A stretch of DNA of 64,000 nt from an uncultured Victivallis sp. (GCA_944389935.1 CALXOE010000001.1:1-64000); one strand, 5' to 3'; shown: positions 25,871-35,421, counted from the first letter of the stretch. Notes: generated from the sequence alone by a model not told the origin. Numbers and translations: made by a program.

Positions 25871-26881
25871 TCACAGGTTGGTCCGGATCTGAGTAGAATA
25901 CGGGAGATCGGACTCCGACAAAACGTAGCGGTCAGCAAGGCGACGCGCCTTGAGTTCGGCGAACGTCTCGCCCTCCCGGCATTTCAGATAACCGAGCTCG
26001 AACAGCAGCTCGTCGGAGAAACCATTCAGCAGCAGCCGCAGATCCCCCTCGAAACTCGGGTCGATCACGCGCAACAGCGGCGCCAGACTCGTCGTACAGT
26101 TCCGCGCAATGCTGTTGTAGAACTCCGGATGTCTCGACAGCGAATCGGCCCGCTGCACAATATAATCCAGCAGAACCCGCGCCTGCCCGGCAGTCGCATT
26201 GGTCCGATAGAGATAGAGCTCCTCGCGTCGGTAATTCGTGCGCAGCTTGAACAGATCCTCCTCCGTGGCCAGCACCATCAGCAGTTCATACTGGCGATAA
26301 AAGCCCGGCAGAAATCCCTGTTCCACACCGACCGGCAGCCGCGTCTCCATCGACACCGCCAGATACCGTCCGTCCTCGAACCCGAACGAAAGCATCGTAT
26401 GGGCGATCGCCTGCATACCGTCCCAGTGCGACACCGCGACGTCGACACTTCGCACAGTCGCCGGATCGAAATGGAAATCCACGTAACGAATATCGTAATC
26501 GTCCACACTGCGGTAACGGAAGTCGCGCACATTCCGCAACGTGGTCACACCCCCCGTATATTCCACGGACGGGACCCTCCCCCAGGGAGCCTGCCACACG
26601 GTCTCTGCAAATACACGTTCCGGCGTCATCGCTGCAAACGCAACCATCACGGCACACGCCATCCCCGTCGGAATCAGCAACAGTTTCCGGAGCCGGAATC
26701 CCCCGATCCAGAACCCCAGCAGCAGCCCGCTGTATACCGCAGTCATGGCCCCGGACCAGTGAAACGCATAGAAAACCGCTCCGGCACTCCAGAGGCCGAT
26801 CAGAGCGATCCCGGCAAACAGAGGGATGCGGACTCCGAGCCGCAGCAGAAATTTCCGATCAACGTGGATTTTTCGTTTCAT
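25871..26881 (-). CDS. DUF4105 (Lnb-like periplasmic domain) membrane protein, 336 aa
   Basis: Three N-terminal hydrophobic segments (about 15-75) precede a periplasmic domain with the family pattern: RNVRDFRYRSVDDYDIRYVD, AIAHTMLSFGFEDGRYLAVS, ETRLPVG, YELLMVLATEEDLFKLRTNY and NSIARNCTTSLAPLL. The conserved His and Cys (AH...NCTT) suggest a papain-like amidase or peptidase fold, but the activity of the family is not well established. It overlaps the end of the lipoprotein hydrolase gene by 23 nt and is the last gene of that operon. Confidence 0.85.
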   Translation of the reverse strand: MKRKIHVDRKFLLRLGVRIPLFAGIALIGLWSAGAVFYAFHWSGAMTAVYSGLLLGFWIGGFRLRKLLLIPTGMACAVMVAFAAMTPERVFAETVWQAPWGRVPSVEYTGGVTTLRNVRDFRYRSVDDYDIRYVDFHFDPATVRSVDVAVSHWDGMQAIAHTMLSFGFEDGRYLAVSMETRLPVGVEQGFLPGFYRQYELLMVLATEEDLFKLRTNYRREELYLYRTNATAGQARVLLDYIVQRADSLSRHPEFYNSIARNCTTSLAPLLRVIDPSFEGDLRLLLNGFSDELLFELGYLKCREGETFAELKARRLADRYVLSESDLPYSTQIRTNL

Positions 26882-28778
26882 TGCCCACCTTGTCCGGGAA
26901 TTTCGGCAGGTCCACCTTGAGCTCCGGGAACTGGCGCAGATGCTCGATCAGAATCCGCCGCAACTCCTGAATCGCCAGCGGATTGACCTGTACGCTGTGA
27001 CCGGACTTCACCACAAGTTCACTTGCCGCCCCGTCCAGATGACTCGACAGATACGGGACAATTCCATCGCTGCCGCCCGGCACCCCGTCCTCTTCGCGGT
27101 TGCCGATGACGGAATGGTAGACGACACCCGGCGCAAACGGCAGCGATCTTAGAAAATTCAGCATCCGGTTGTCGGGATCAAGATTGTCGATCCCGGTTGC
27201 GAACTTCGTATCATCCGGCATGAATACACCATGATCCATCAGCGCCTTGAAAATCCCCTCTCCGCGCGTCACAAGCGTGACCGGAAGCCGGATCAGAGAG
27301 GAACCGAGATGCGCAATCCAACTCTGCGCCATCTCCGATCCATGATGCGGAACCGCAAAGAAGACCAACCGTTTTGCAAACGGCAACGCTTCAAAATTCA
27401 TCATCTCCTCGACGAAAAGCCGCTGTTCCGGCTCAAGGCCTTCGAGTTTTTCCTGATAGTCCTCTCCGAGGACCGACTCCAGCAGCCGGTCACCGGAATT
27501 CATCGCCATCGTTTTCGCGACCAGCCCGCCCATCGAATGGCCCACAATCACCATGCGGGAAAACATCTCCGTCGAACGACCCGACTCGCGCAGCCGCTCC
27601 TCCTCCAGCAGCAGATCGTCCCGCAGCATCTTCGCGGAAAGCAGCACCGGATTTCCGCTCGAATAGGTGAATCCCCAGAACTGATAATGCTTCCGCAGCA
27701 CCGGATCGCTCTGCAGCGTGTTGATCAACTGCATCCAGGTACGGATATTGGACATCAGACCATGAACCAGAACAACCGGAATCCGATCCTCACGGAACGG
27801 CTCGAACATATACAACCCCTGCATCTGCCGCGTCGCCTCCGGACGGAGCATGTAGGTCAGATAATCGAACGGCAGCGGATTGCGCACCATGTAGGCCAGC
27901 GGCGTCGAAAAATCCTGTTCCACGGGCAGATTGTATTTCCCCAGCCGCACGGTCTCCCGGTTTTTTGAATCGAGATAAAGCAACCGCGCATTCAACACCC
28001 CCCGTTCCGGCATCTCAAACCGGATCAGCAGTGTCGCCGGCAACGTCTGCTGTTCGGCAAAACGGGTCTGGCCGCCCTCTCTGATCGCATCTTCCGTCAA
28101 CTCGCAGATCAGCGGAGCTCCCACCCCGAAACTGCGGCTGATGTGAGTGAGATTCTTCGTCCGGTAGTCCGCGCAGAGAAGATAATCACCGAAATGTTCC
28201 GGTGCGAGCGGCAACTCAAATTCCGGAGATTGGAAGTTCACCCGCTGCCCCCCCGCCGCATTCAACGAGAAAGACGACTTCAGATGCAGCCCGCGCCGAT
28301 GCAGATAATCGAAAAGCTCCGTCGTCGCCAGATTGTAGATCCGCATCATCAACAGCCGTTCGGCATTGTACGGCTCCAGATCGGGCCGGTCGAGGGCCGC
28401 CAGATAGCCGTAACTGTACAATGCCGCGGAAAGGTAATACCGCGCCGCTGTATCCGGGTCGCTGCGGTACCGCAGCCCGATGTTCAGCGAGCAATCCGCC
28501 AGAGCCGCCAGATAACCGGGCTGCGGCTCAGAACGGAACAGCTCCTCCAGCTCCATAACAAGTTCAGTCGGCCGCTCTTCAAACGTCTCTTCCAGCAGGA
28601 AGTTCCCGAGCAGATTGTTCGTCTCCTGCGAAATTCCGGCGGGAGTGATCGACTCACCGTATCCGATCCGGCCACTCGCGCCCACTCGAGTCACGGAGAT
28701 CTCACTGGAACAACCCGACACCAGCAGCAGACCGCCGATGGATGCCGCAAACGGCATCAGAGATTTCCGCAACCTCAT
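26859..28778 (-). CDS. Outer-surface lipoprotein with alpha/beta-hydrolase domain, 639 aa
   Basis: The N-terminal signal MRLRKSLMPFAASIGG ends in lipobox LLVSGC (Cys about 22), so a lipid-anchored protein. An N-terminal helical/beta region (about 40-310) has no recognised family. The C-terminal half is an alpha/beta hydrolase: oxyanion loop PVVLVHGLMSN, nucleophile elbow VIVGHSMGG, a later Asp region (DGVPGGSDGIVPYLSS) and a final His (VKSGHSVQVNP), resembling triacylglycerol lipase/PGAP1-like esterases. A longer reading exists upstream, but the ATG at 28778 overlaps the permease stop (ATGA) and gives a clean lipoprotein signal. Substrate unknown. Confidence 0.82.
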   Translation of the reverse strand: MRLRKSLMPFAASIGGLLLVSGCSSEISVTRVGASGRIGYGESITPAGISQETNNLLGNFLLEETFEERPTELVMELEELFRSEPQPGYLAALADCSLNIGLRYRSDPDTAARYYLSAALYSYGYLAALDRPDLEPYNAERLLMMRIYNLATTELFDYLHRRGLHLKSSFSLNAAGGQRVNFQSPEFELPLAPEHFGDYLLCADYRTKNLTHISRSFGVGAPLICELTEDAIREGGQTRFAEQQTLPATLLIRFEMPERGVLNARLLYLDSKNRETVRLGKYNLPVEQDFSTPLAYMVRNPLPFDYLTYMLRPEATRQMQGLYMFEPFREDRIPVVLVHGLMSNIRTWMQLINTLQSDPVLRKHYQFWGFTYSSGNPVLLSAKMLRDDLLLEEERLRESGRSTEMFSRMVIVGHSMGGLVAKTMAMNSGDRLLESVLGEDYQEKLEGLEPEQRLFVEEMMNFEALPFAKRLVFFAVPHHGSEMAQSWIAHLGSSLIRLPVTLVTRGEGIFKALMDHGVFMPDDTKFATGIDNLDPDNRMLNFLRSLPFAPGVVYHSVIGNREEDGVPGGSDGIVPYLSSHLDGAASELVVKSGHSVQVNPLAIQELRRILIEHLRQFPELKVDLPKFPDKVGNETKNPR

Positions 28779-30724
28779 TCTCCCGCTCCTTTTTGCGGTG
28801 ACACCGCGCGCCCCCATGTGTGATAGATCTGCGGCACCAGATATTTGATCACCGATGCCGCCGGCAGCGCCAGAATCATGCCCGGAATTCCGGCAAAAAT
28901 CGCACCGAGCAACACCACGATGATCGTCTCGAGCGTCGTAAGCCCGAGCGATTCACCAATCACCGCCGGGTACAGAATGAACTGTTCAATCACACCGTTG
29001 TAAATCAGATAGGTCGCAATGATTCCCGCAAGCTGCAGCCCGCTCACGGAAGAACCGCCGACCGCCAGCGTCACCAGAATCGTCACCAGCGCCGACAGAA
29101 TCGGCCCGATGTACGGCAGCAGAATTCCGCAGCCCGCCAGCGGCCCGAGCAGAGCAAAATAGGGCACACCAAGAAAGAAAAACGCCGTCGTGTACACCGT
29201 CGCATCGACAACCATCAACGTCAGATAGCCGCGCACCCAGACCCGTAATTTATTGATGACCTCCCCGATGATCCGCTGCGCCTCCGCCACGGTTTCGGGG
29301 CTCGCCCCCGGCAGCCAGTTGCCGTTGAACACGGTCCTCACCAGATACTCGCTCTGCCGCTGCCGATTCGGATCGTCGCCCGGGCCGCAGAACTCCGCGA
29401 GTTTCATCAGGAAAAGCAGGAAGAAGAAAATCGCCAGCAGCAGATCGGTAATCACAACCCCGATCGTACCGATCACCCCCGCAGTGAACGAGAACAATCC
29501 CCCTGTCCGCTGCAGAAGATACCCCGCAAGCTCCCGCTGCGCGGATTCATCGTGCAGAATCCGGCTGATCTGGTCGAGCCCCCATTTCACCAGCGGCAGA
29601 CTCTGAAACCGCTCACGCAACCGTTCCAGATAAATCAGCCCCTGTTCAATCAGCTTCCCGGCGCCGTTCGTCCAGATTCCGTCCTCTCCCGGAACCACCG
29701 TCCTCGCCGGAACCGATTCCGCTTTCCCGGGAACTCCGGACTCCGTCGCCACCACCGGCTCGGCGACCGAAAGGCGGGAACTGCTCTCCGCCATCTGCGC
29801 GCGAGTCCAGCCTTTCAAATTCTGAAAATAGTGGTTTGTCAACAGGGAGATCCCGCTCACAAGCAGAATCACGAAAATCAACATGACGCCGCAGGTCAGC
29901 GTCACGGCCTGCGTGATGATCTTACGAGCAGCCCGCTTCCGGATTTCCACCTCGTCCGGCTGTCCGCCGCGACCGCGGCGCTGGAGTCTGGCGGCAAGAT
30001 TGCGCAACGGGGCGTAAATGAAATCCACAACCCGGAAAATCAAATAGCCGATCCCCTTTTTCCGGTACAATCTCCGCTCAAAATATTTTTCGAGCGGGAG
30101 CATCACATAGGCGGCGATCAATCCGAAAATCACCGAACGCAGCAGGGTCGCAGTCAGAATGAACACCGCGATCACAATCAGCGCAACGAGGACTCCCGCC
30201 CCCGACCGCAGAATGCGCATCCGGCGCCGCTGCGCTTCAACAACCTCATCGCGCATCCGGGAGATGAGCTCTCCGGAAAAACCGAACCTGGCGGCAAGAT
30301 CATCGATCAGGGGCGAACTCTCCTCCAGGCAATCACTGCCCGCCGCGAGAATCAGCAGCAGCCGGATCAGACGCTCCCGGTCCTCCTCCGGCTGCGCCTG
30401 AAACAGCGGCGCAGCCTCCTCCGCCGTGGTGATCGGCGCCCGTCCGAGATCCGAGATCATCCGTTCGATCTTGAACGGCGAGAAGTCTTCGGAGAGCAGT
30501 CGGCGAAACAGATCGATCTCCGCTTCGCCCATCGGCTTGCGGCTTTCCAGGACCGTTCTGACCAGCGACAGGAACGCTCTCCGTCGCGCCAGTTCCACCT
30601 CGTCGGCAGGCTCCTCGCTGTCTCCGCTGAACAAAGCAACGGCACGGGCAAACGTCTTGCGCAGCGACCGTTCGACTCTGCCCCGGATTCTGATCGACCC
30701 GGATATTCTGGAAAAATCAACCAT
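28775..30724 (-). CDS. AI-2E/PerM-family permease with extra N-terminal helical domain, 649 aa
   Basis: The C-terminal two thirds are an AI-2E family transporter: spans at about 175-215, 275-300, 440-470 and 535-640, with GPLAGCGILLPYIGPILSALVT and VIGESLGLTTLETIIVVLLGAIF. The first about 165 residues are soluble and all-helical (RRRAFLSLVRTVLESRKPMG; EEDRERLIRLLLILAAGSDC), resembling a TerB-like fold, which is unusual for this family. A cytoplasmic loop of about 130 residues separates the early spans. It is the first gene of the operon with the lipoprotein hydrolase and the DUF4105 gene. The transported molecule is unknown; AI-2 export should not be assumed. Confidence 0.8.
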   Translation of the reverse strand: MVDFSRISGSIRIRGRVERSLRKTFARAVALFSGDSEEPADEVELARRRAFLSLVRTVLESRKPMGEAEIDLFRRLLSEDFSPFKIERMISDLGRAPITTAEEAAPLFQAQPEEDRERLIRLLLILAAGSDCLEESSPLIDDLAARFGFSGELISRMRDEVVEAQRRRMRILRSGAGVLVALIVIAVFILTATLLRSVIFGLIAAYVMLPLEKYFERRLYRKKGIGYLIFRVVDFIYAPLRNLAARLQRRGRGGQPDEVEIRKRAARKIITQAVTLTCGVMLIFVILLVSGISLLTNHYFQNLKGWTRAQMAESSSRLSVAEPVVATESGVPGKAESVPARTVVPGEDGIWTNGAGKLIEQGLIYLERLRERFQSLPLVKWGLDQISRILHDESAQRELAGYLLQRTGGLFSFTAGVIGTIGVVITDLLLAIFFFLLFLMKLAEFCGPGDDPNRQRQSEYLVRTVFNGNWLPGASPETVAEAQRIIGEVINKLRVWVRGYLTLMVVDATVYTTAFFFLGVPYFALLGPLAGCGILLPYIGPILSALVTILVTLAVGGSSVSGLQLAGIIATYLIYNGVIEQFILYPAVIGESLGLTTLETIIVVLLGAIFAGIPGMILALPAASVIKYLVPQIYHTWGRAVSPQKGAGE

Positions 30725-30793
30725 TGCCCGTCACCCCTCCATCCGTCGCGCTCAGGGAGCGGCATAGCGCCGTTCCTCCGTACCCGGACCCGC

Positions 30794-30819
30794 GCCGCGG
30801 CAGCAGGAGTTGCCGCGGC
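30794..30819 (-). terminator. Perfect 9-bp hairpin after purM
   Basis: GCCGCGGCA pairs with TGCCGCGGC around an 8-nt loop, starting 11 nt after the purM stop on the minus strand. No T-run follows, so it may act as a mRNA 3'-end stabiliser or a weak terminator before the AI-2E operon. Confidence 0.4.
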
Positions 30820-30829
30820 ACCTCGATAA

Positions 30830-31873
30830 TCAATGAATCCGCACGTCGCGATGGCCGGGAACGACCTCGCCGATCACGCCGACCGTGAACCCCTTGCCGC
30901 GGGCGATCTCGAGAGCCTGATCCACCGCTTTCTCCGGCACGAACCAGACCATGCCCACGCCCATGTTGAACACGCGATACGCCTCGACCGGGTCGACATG
31001 CCCCTTTTCCACCAGCACTTTGAACACCGGCGGAATCGGCAGCACATCCGTACGGAACACCACCGAGACATCATCCGGCAGAATGCGCGGCACGTTGTCG
31101 TAGAGCCCGCCCCCGGTGATGTGCGCAATGCCGTGCAGCGGCAGATCCGCATCCTGCGCGGCCCGGATCGCCGGGTAGTAGCAGATGTGCGGTTTGAGCA
31201 ACGCCTCTCCGACGGTCTCCCCGAGCTCCTCGAGGTAGGTCTTGACCGTGTAGCCGCACTGCGAGAAGAAGATGTTGCGGGCGAGACTGAACCCGTTCGT
31301 ATGCAGGCCGTTCGACCCGAAACCGATCGCCACGTGACCCGGGCGGATCTTTTCGCCGGTGATCATCTTCGACTTCTCGACCACTCCGGTGATCACGCCG
31401 ACCAGATCGAAATCGTTGCCGTACATGCCGGGCATCTCCGCGGTCTCACCGCCGAGAATCGCGCAGTTGGCAGCTTTGCAGGCGTCCGCGATTCCGGTCA
31501 GAACATGCTCATAAAGCGGGCTGCGCAGCTTGCCGATTCCGATGTAATCGAGAAAATAGAGCGGCTCAGCCCCCTGCACGGAAATGTCGTTGATACAGTG
31601 ATTCACGATATCGTGACCGACCGTATCGTACTTTTCCATCATCATTGCAATCATCAGCTTTGTACCGACGCCGTCGATGCTCGCAACCAGAACCGGCTCC
31701 TTATATCTGGCCAGATCGAGCTGGAACAATCCACCGAATCCTCCGACCGGCGCAAGCATTTCCGGCCGCCGGGTCTCGGCAAATTTCTTCTTGACCTGAT
31801 CGAGCAGCGTCGTCGCCAGATCGATGTCAACGCCGGCAGCCTTGTACAAATCGCTCTTCACCTTTTCGCTCAT
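30830..31873 (-). CDS. purM: Phosphoribosylformylglycinamidine cyclo-ligase, 347 aa
   Basis: Fifth step of purine synthesis (FGAM + ATP to AIR). Family blocks are present: APVGGFGGLFQLD, VASIDGVGTKLMIA, HDIVNHCINDISVQGAEPLYFLDY, GGETAEMPGMY, GFGSNGLHTNGFSLAR and HITGGGLYDNVPR. The ATG at 31873 (MSEKVKSDLYKAAGVDID) is preceded by AAGGA; a longer reading has no ribosome site. It has its own promoter across the uxaC stop. Confidence 0.97.
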   Translation of the reverse strand: MSEKVKSDLYKAAGVDIDLATTLLDQVKKKFAETRRPEMLAPVGGFGGLFQLDLARYKEPVLVASIDGVGTKLMIAMMMEKYDTVGHDIVNHCINDISVQGAEPLYFLDYIGIGKLRSPLYEHVLTGIADACKAANCAILGGETAEMPGMYGNDFDLVGVITGVVEKSKMITGEKIRPGHVAIGFGSNGLHTNGFSLARNIFFSQCGYTVKTYLEELGETVGEALLKPHICYYPAIRAAQDADLPLHGIAHITGGGLYDNVPRILPDDVSVVFRTDVLPIPPVFKVLVEKGHVDPVEAYRVFNMGVGMVWFVPEKAVDQALEIARGKGFTVGVIGEVVPGHRDVRIH

Positions 31874-31939
31874 ACGCAAATCCTTCAAACAATATAAAAT
31901 GAAATCCAGCCCGGAGTCCGGGAACATTCACACGAACAA

Positions 31940-31968
31940 AATATACACGTTCCCCGGCCCGATTACAA
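31940..31968 (-). promoter_or_regulatory. Promoter for purM overlapping the uxaC stop
   Basis: TTGTAA (31963-31968, including the uxaC stop codon), 17 bp, TATATT (31940-31945) on the minus strand, about 70 nt before the purM ATG. Confidence 0.55.
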
Positions 31969-33333
31969 GTTCCAGAAGCTCTTGACTCCGGTATAGGCCA
32001 TCCGCACGGCGAGTTCCCGGGCGATCTTCTCCGGCATCTGACCGCGTTCAACCATGCCGCCGAGCACGTCGGAGAGCACGCGGCGGAACATCTCGAAACG
32101 CGATCCGTAGCTCAGGAGTTTGCGCGAATCCGAGACCATTCCCGCGAAATTCGACAGCACATCGATCGATCCGATGTACTCAAGCTGACGGCGCATACCG
32201 ATCGGCGTGTCATTCAGCCACCAGGCCGATCCGAGCGAGACATTCGCCCCGAATGCGCGCGTCAGCGTCGCCAGCGTCATCTGGTGAATCGCATCCATAC
32301 AGTAGAGAACAACCTTGAGCCGGCCGTCGAACCGGTTCAGGAAACGGACCAGATTCGGCGTGAAATCGAGCAGATGATTCGACACATCCCCGCCGACATC
32401 GGGCCCGAGCGACTCGTAAAGCGAATACCGGACGTCACGCACCGCGCCGATGTGCAGCTGCGTCACCCAGCCGGTCTCGGCGTTCAGCGCGGCGGCTTCC
32501 GCGAGGAACGTCCCCATGTAGCAGTCGATCTCGGCCTGGCTCAGCTCTTTTCCATCGAGGGCCTTGCGGAACGTCTCGTTCACATTCCCGAACGCGCAGT
32601 CGGCGTAGACCGGATATTCGAGCCCGTGGTCGCTGGCGCGGCAGCCGTGCTCCGCGAAAAATGCGTGCGAACGACCCATCGCCTCAAGCATGTCGTCGAA
32701 GCTCTCGATCTTCATGCTGAACCGCTCCTCGACCTGCCGGATATACTCCCGCCAGCCCGGGGCGAAAATCTTCATCGCCTTGTCCGGACGCCAGGTCGGG
32801 CGGACCAGCACGCGGCCGACCGCCTCGTTGACCTGCTTATGATACTCGAGCGTATCGATGAGGTCGTCGGTCGAGCTCATGACTTCGACATTCAGCGGAC
32901 CGGTCAGCAGCTGCTGAGGACGGTAGGCATCGGTCGCGAGTTTCGCATTGACCTCGTTCCAGATCCGTTCACCGCTCTCTTCGTCGAGCTGCTCCGTAAT
33001 GCCGAAATAGTTCTTGAGATCGAGGTGAATCCATTCATAGACGGGGTTGCCCGCCAGTTCCGGGAAAATCTTCGCCATGGTGAGAAACTTCTCCCGCGGC
33101 GCGGCATCACCGGTGATGAGCCGTTCCGGAACGTTCCGCTTGCGCAGCATCTCCCAGACGTAGTGATCGGTTGCGGCGAAAAGCTGCCACGCATCCTTGT
33201 AATTCGTATTTTCGGCGATCTCCTTCACGTTGGCATGGTTGTGCGGGTCGACCACCGGAAGATCCCGAATCGCCTCGAAGAGTTCCCTGCCCGTCTCGTT
33301 TGTAATGAGATAATTCAAATCCAGAAAAGCCAT
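31963..33333 (-). CDS. uxaC: Glucuronate (uronate) isomerase, 456 aa
   Basis: Converts D-glucuronate to fructuronate and D-galacturonate to tagaturonate, the entry step of uronic-acid use. The metal-binding VVDPHNHANV (His31, His33) near the N-terminus and the WVTQLHIGAVRDV, SAWWLNDTPIGM and SDSRKLLSYGSRFEMFRR blocks are characteristic. A GTG 9 nt upstream could also start, but GGGGAG lies 8 nt from the ATG at 33333 (MAFLDLNYLI). It sits between purB and purM rather than with other uronate genes. Its presence fits the secreted hydrolases nearby, which could release uronate-containing sugars. Confidence 0.95.
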   Translation of the reverse strand: MAFLDLNYLITNETGRELFEAIRDLPVVDPHNHANVKEIAENTNYKDAWQLFAATDHYVWEMLRKRNVPERLITGDAAPREKFLTMAKIFPELAGNPVYEWIHLDLKNYFGITEQLDEESGERIWNEVNAKLATDAYRPQQLLTGPLNVEVMSSTDDLIDTLEYHKQVNEAVGRVLVRPTWRPDKAMKIFAPGWREYIRQVEERFSMKIESFDDMLEAMGRSHAFFAEHGCRASDHGLEYPVYADCAFGNVNETFRKALDGKELSQAEIDCYMGTFLAEAAALNAETGWVTQLHIGAVRDVRYSLYESLGPDVGGDVSNHLLDFTPNLVRFLNRFDGRLKVVLYCMDAIHQMTLATLTRAFGANVSLGSAWWLNDTPIGMRRQLEYIGSIDVLSNFAGMVSDSRKLLSYGSRFEMFRRVLSDVLGGMVERGQMPEKIARELAVRMAYTGVKSFWNL

Positions 33334-33348
33334 GATGAACACTCCCCG

Positions 33349-34788
33349 TTAAACATTGATGGAATCGGCGGAAGCCCCGGCGAGTTCCGCCTGGTACTTG
33401 TTGAGAATCGGACGGATCTGCTCTGAGAGGAACTCCTCGACCTGCTGCGGCGCACGGCCGACAAAGGTCGCAGGGTCGAGCAGCGAATCGAATTCATCGC
33501 GGATGCAGTCGAACGCCGGATCGGCCTTGAGCCGTTCGAGCAGATCGTTGTCGGCCCCCTCCTCTTTCACGCGGCGGGCGGCTGCCATCGAATGGGTGCG
33601 GATCACCTCATGCAGCTCCTGCCGGTTGCCGCCTTTTTTCACTGCGGCCATCAGCAGATTCTCGGTGGCCATGAACGGCAGTTCCGCCTGGATGTGGCGT
33701 CGGATCACGTTCGGCCAGAGCTGGATGCCGTCCGTGATGTTGATGAGCAGCGACAAGATGATGTCAACAGTCAAAAAGCCCTCGCCGAGCAGGATCCGGC
33801 GGTTTGCGGAGTCGTCGAGCGTCCGTTCAAACCACTGAGTCGCCTCGGTCATAGCAGCGTTGCCGGGCAGATTCATGACATAACGCGCGAGCGAACAGAC
33901 CCGCTCGCAGCGCATCGGGTTGCGTTTGTAGGCCATCGCGGAGGAGCCGATCTGTTTTTTGCCGAACGGCTCCTCGACCTCTTTCAGATTCGCAAGCAGC
34001 CGGATGTCGGTCGCCATCTTCGCGGCCGACTGCGCGATGCCGGAAAGGATCGACATGACGAAGTAGTCGATTTTTCGCGTGTAGGTCTGTCCGGAAACCG
34101 CGATCACATGGTCGAATCCCATCGCGGCGGCGACATCTTTTTCAAGCTGCCGGCATTTCGCATGATCGCCGTCGAAAAGCTCGAGAAAGCTCGCCTGGGT
34201 TCCGGTGGTACCCTTGACGCTGCGGAACGGCAGTTCCTCGATCTCGCGCTCGAGCCGCTCGAAGTCGAGCATGAAATCCTGCAGATAGAGGCAGAAGCGT
34301 TTGCCGACCGTGGTGAGCTGCGCGGGCTGATAATGTGTGAATCCGAGCGTCGGCAGCTCGCGGTTCTTCTCGCAGAAATCGGCCATCTGGGCCATGAGTT
34401 TCAGAAGTTTTCCGCGCAGAATCTTCATGCCCTCGCGCATCTGAATGAGTTCGGTGTTGTCGGTTACGAAGCAGCTTGTGGCGCCGAGGTGGATGATCGG
34501 CATCGCCTCCGGGCAGCATTCTCCGAAGACGTGGATATGGCTCATGACGTCGTGTCGAAGTTCTTTCTCCTTTTCGGCGACGCGGTCGAAATCGATGTCG
34601 TCGAGGTGTTCGGACATCTGGCGGATCTGGGAATCGGTGATCTCCAGCCCGAGTTTCTGTTCACACTTCGCGAGTTCGAGCCAGAGCCTCCTCCAGGTTG
34701 AGTGCTTGAACTGCGGCGACCAGACATAACTCATTTCCGCTCCGGCGTAGCGGTCGGTCAGCGGGCTGGCATAAGTGTTGTGATTCAC
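33349..34788 (-). CDS. purB: Adenylosuccinate lyase, 479 aa
   Basis: Fumarase/aspartase superfamily enzyme acting twice in purine synthesis (SAICAR to AICAR; adenylosuccinate to AMP). HLGATSCFVTDN holds the active-site region, TLGFTHYQPAQLTTVGKR the catalytic His region, and GSSAMAYKRNPMRCERV the family signature loop. The start is a GTG at 34788 with AAGGGGG about 6 nt upstream. It is followed by uxaC after 15 nt, so the two form one transcript. Confidence 0.96.
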   Translation of the reverse strand: MNHNTYASPLTDRYAGAEMSYVWSPQFKHSTWRRLWLELAKCEQKLGLEITDSQIRQMSEHLDDIDFDRVAEKEKELRHDVMSHIHVFGECCPEAMPIIHLGATSCFVTDNTELIQMREGMKILRGKLLKLMAQMADFCEKNRELPTLGFTHYQPAQLTTVGKRFCLYLQDFMLDFERLEREIEELPFRSVKGTTGTQASFLELFDGDHAKCRQLEKDVAAAMGFDHVIAVSGQTYTRKIDYFVMSILSGIAQSAAKMATDIRLLANLKEVEEPFGKKQIGSSAMAYKRNPMRCERVCSLARYVMNLPGNAAMTEATQWFERTLDDSANRRILLGEGFLTVDIILSLLINITDGIQLWPNVIRRHIQAELPFMATENLLMAAVKKGGNRQELHEVIRTHSMAAARRVKEEGADNDLLERLKADPAFDCIRDEFDSLLDPATFVGRAPQQVEEFLSEQIRPILNKYQAELAGASADSINV

Positions 34789-34811
34789 GGAAAACCCCCT
34801 TTTCGGATTCC

Positions 34812-34839
34812 ATTATGGTTATTTTAAACTTATTTGCAA
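34812..34839 (-). promoter_or_regulatory. Promoter for purB-uxaC
   Basis: TTGCAA (34834-34839), 16 bp, CATAAT (34812-34817) on the minus strand, 24 nt before the GTG start. It lies back to back with the plus-strand promoter at 34848-34879. Confidence 0.5.
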
Positions 34840-34847
34840 AACCGGAG

Positions 34848-34879
34848 TTGACTTCGCGGAAAACAAAGCTATATATAAT
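34848..34879 (+). promoter_or_regulatory. Candidate promoter for the VOC gene
   Basis: TTGACT (34848-34853) and an overlapping TATATA/TATAAT (34872-34879) give an 18-20 bp spacer on the plus strand, about 130 nt before the VOC start. The spacing is slightly long, so this is tentative. Confidence 0.4.
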
Positions 34880-35010
34880 TTAAGTCACAAAAGACGGTTT
34901 GGCAAGGCGGAACGGTTTGAAAACCGTTTTTTTATGGATTCCGGGGACATTTCGGACGGGTGAAAAAGGACTCCGCGGCTCCGGGCCGGAAAAGTTATGG
35001 AGAGCGATTG

Positions 35011-35364
35011 ATGAATGCTGCGTATTTCAGCCTGATACTCAAGGTGAACGACCTGGACGGCTGCCGGATTTTCTACCGAGATCTGCTCGGACTCGGGGAA
35101 CCGGTGTTCGACAGCACGTTTGCGGTGGTCTTTCTGCTGGGGGAGAAGCTGACGCTGATGTTGGAGAAGAGCGCGGCGGAGTATCTGGAACACGCCTCGG
35201 CCGCGGCGAACTTCGCATTCGCCGTACCGGATCTGGAGGAGTTTGCCAGGAGACTTGACGACAACGGCTGCCCGCTCGAACCGGATTCGATCCGGATCGG
35301 CATCGTCGAATACCGGCGCGGCACCGATCCGGAGGGCAACCCCTTCCTCGTCTGTCAGGCATAA
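35011..35364 (+). CDS. VOC (glyoxalase/bleomycin-resistance-like) protein, 117 aa
   Basis: A single-domain vicinal-oxygen-chelate protein. It has the paired beta-alpha-beta pattern MNAAYFSLILKVNDLDGCRI-FYRDLLGLG, with the second repeat ending YRRGTDPEGNPFLVCQA. The start ATG at 35011 is preceded by GGAGAG; a longer in-frame start upstream lacks a ribosome site. Metal-ligand positions are not obvious, so a catalytic role is uncertain. It stands alone between purB (divergent) and the hydrolase operon (convergent). Confidence 0.8.
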   Translation: MNAAYFSLILKVNDLDGCRIFYRDLLGLGEPVFDSTFAVVFLLGEKLTLMLEKSAAEYLEHASAAANFAFAVPDLEEFARRLDDNGCPLEPDSIRIGIVEYRRGTDPEGNPFLVCQA

Positions 35365-35421
35365 CAGATTTTGAGCATTCCTCCGGACGGCTTCCGCCGG
35401 ACCGGCTTCGGAAAGACGGTG

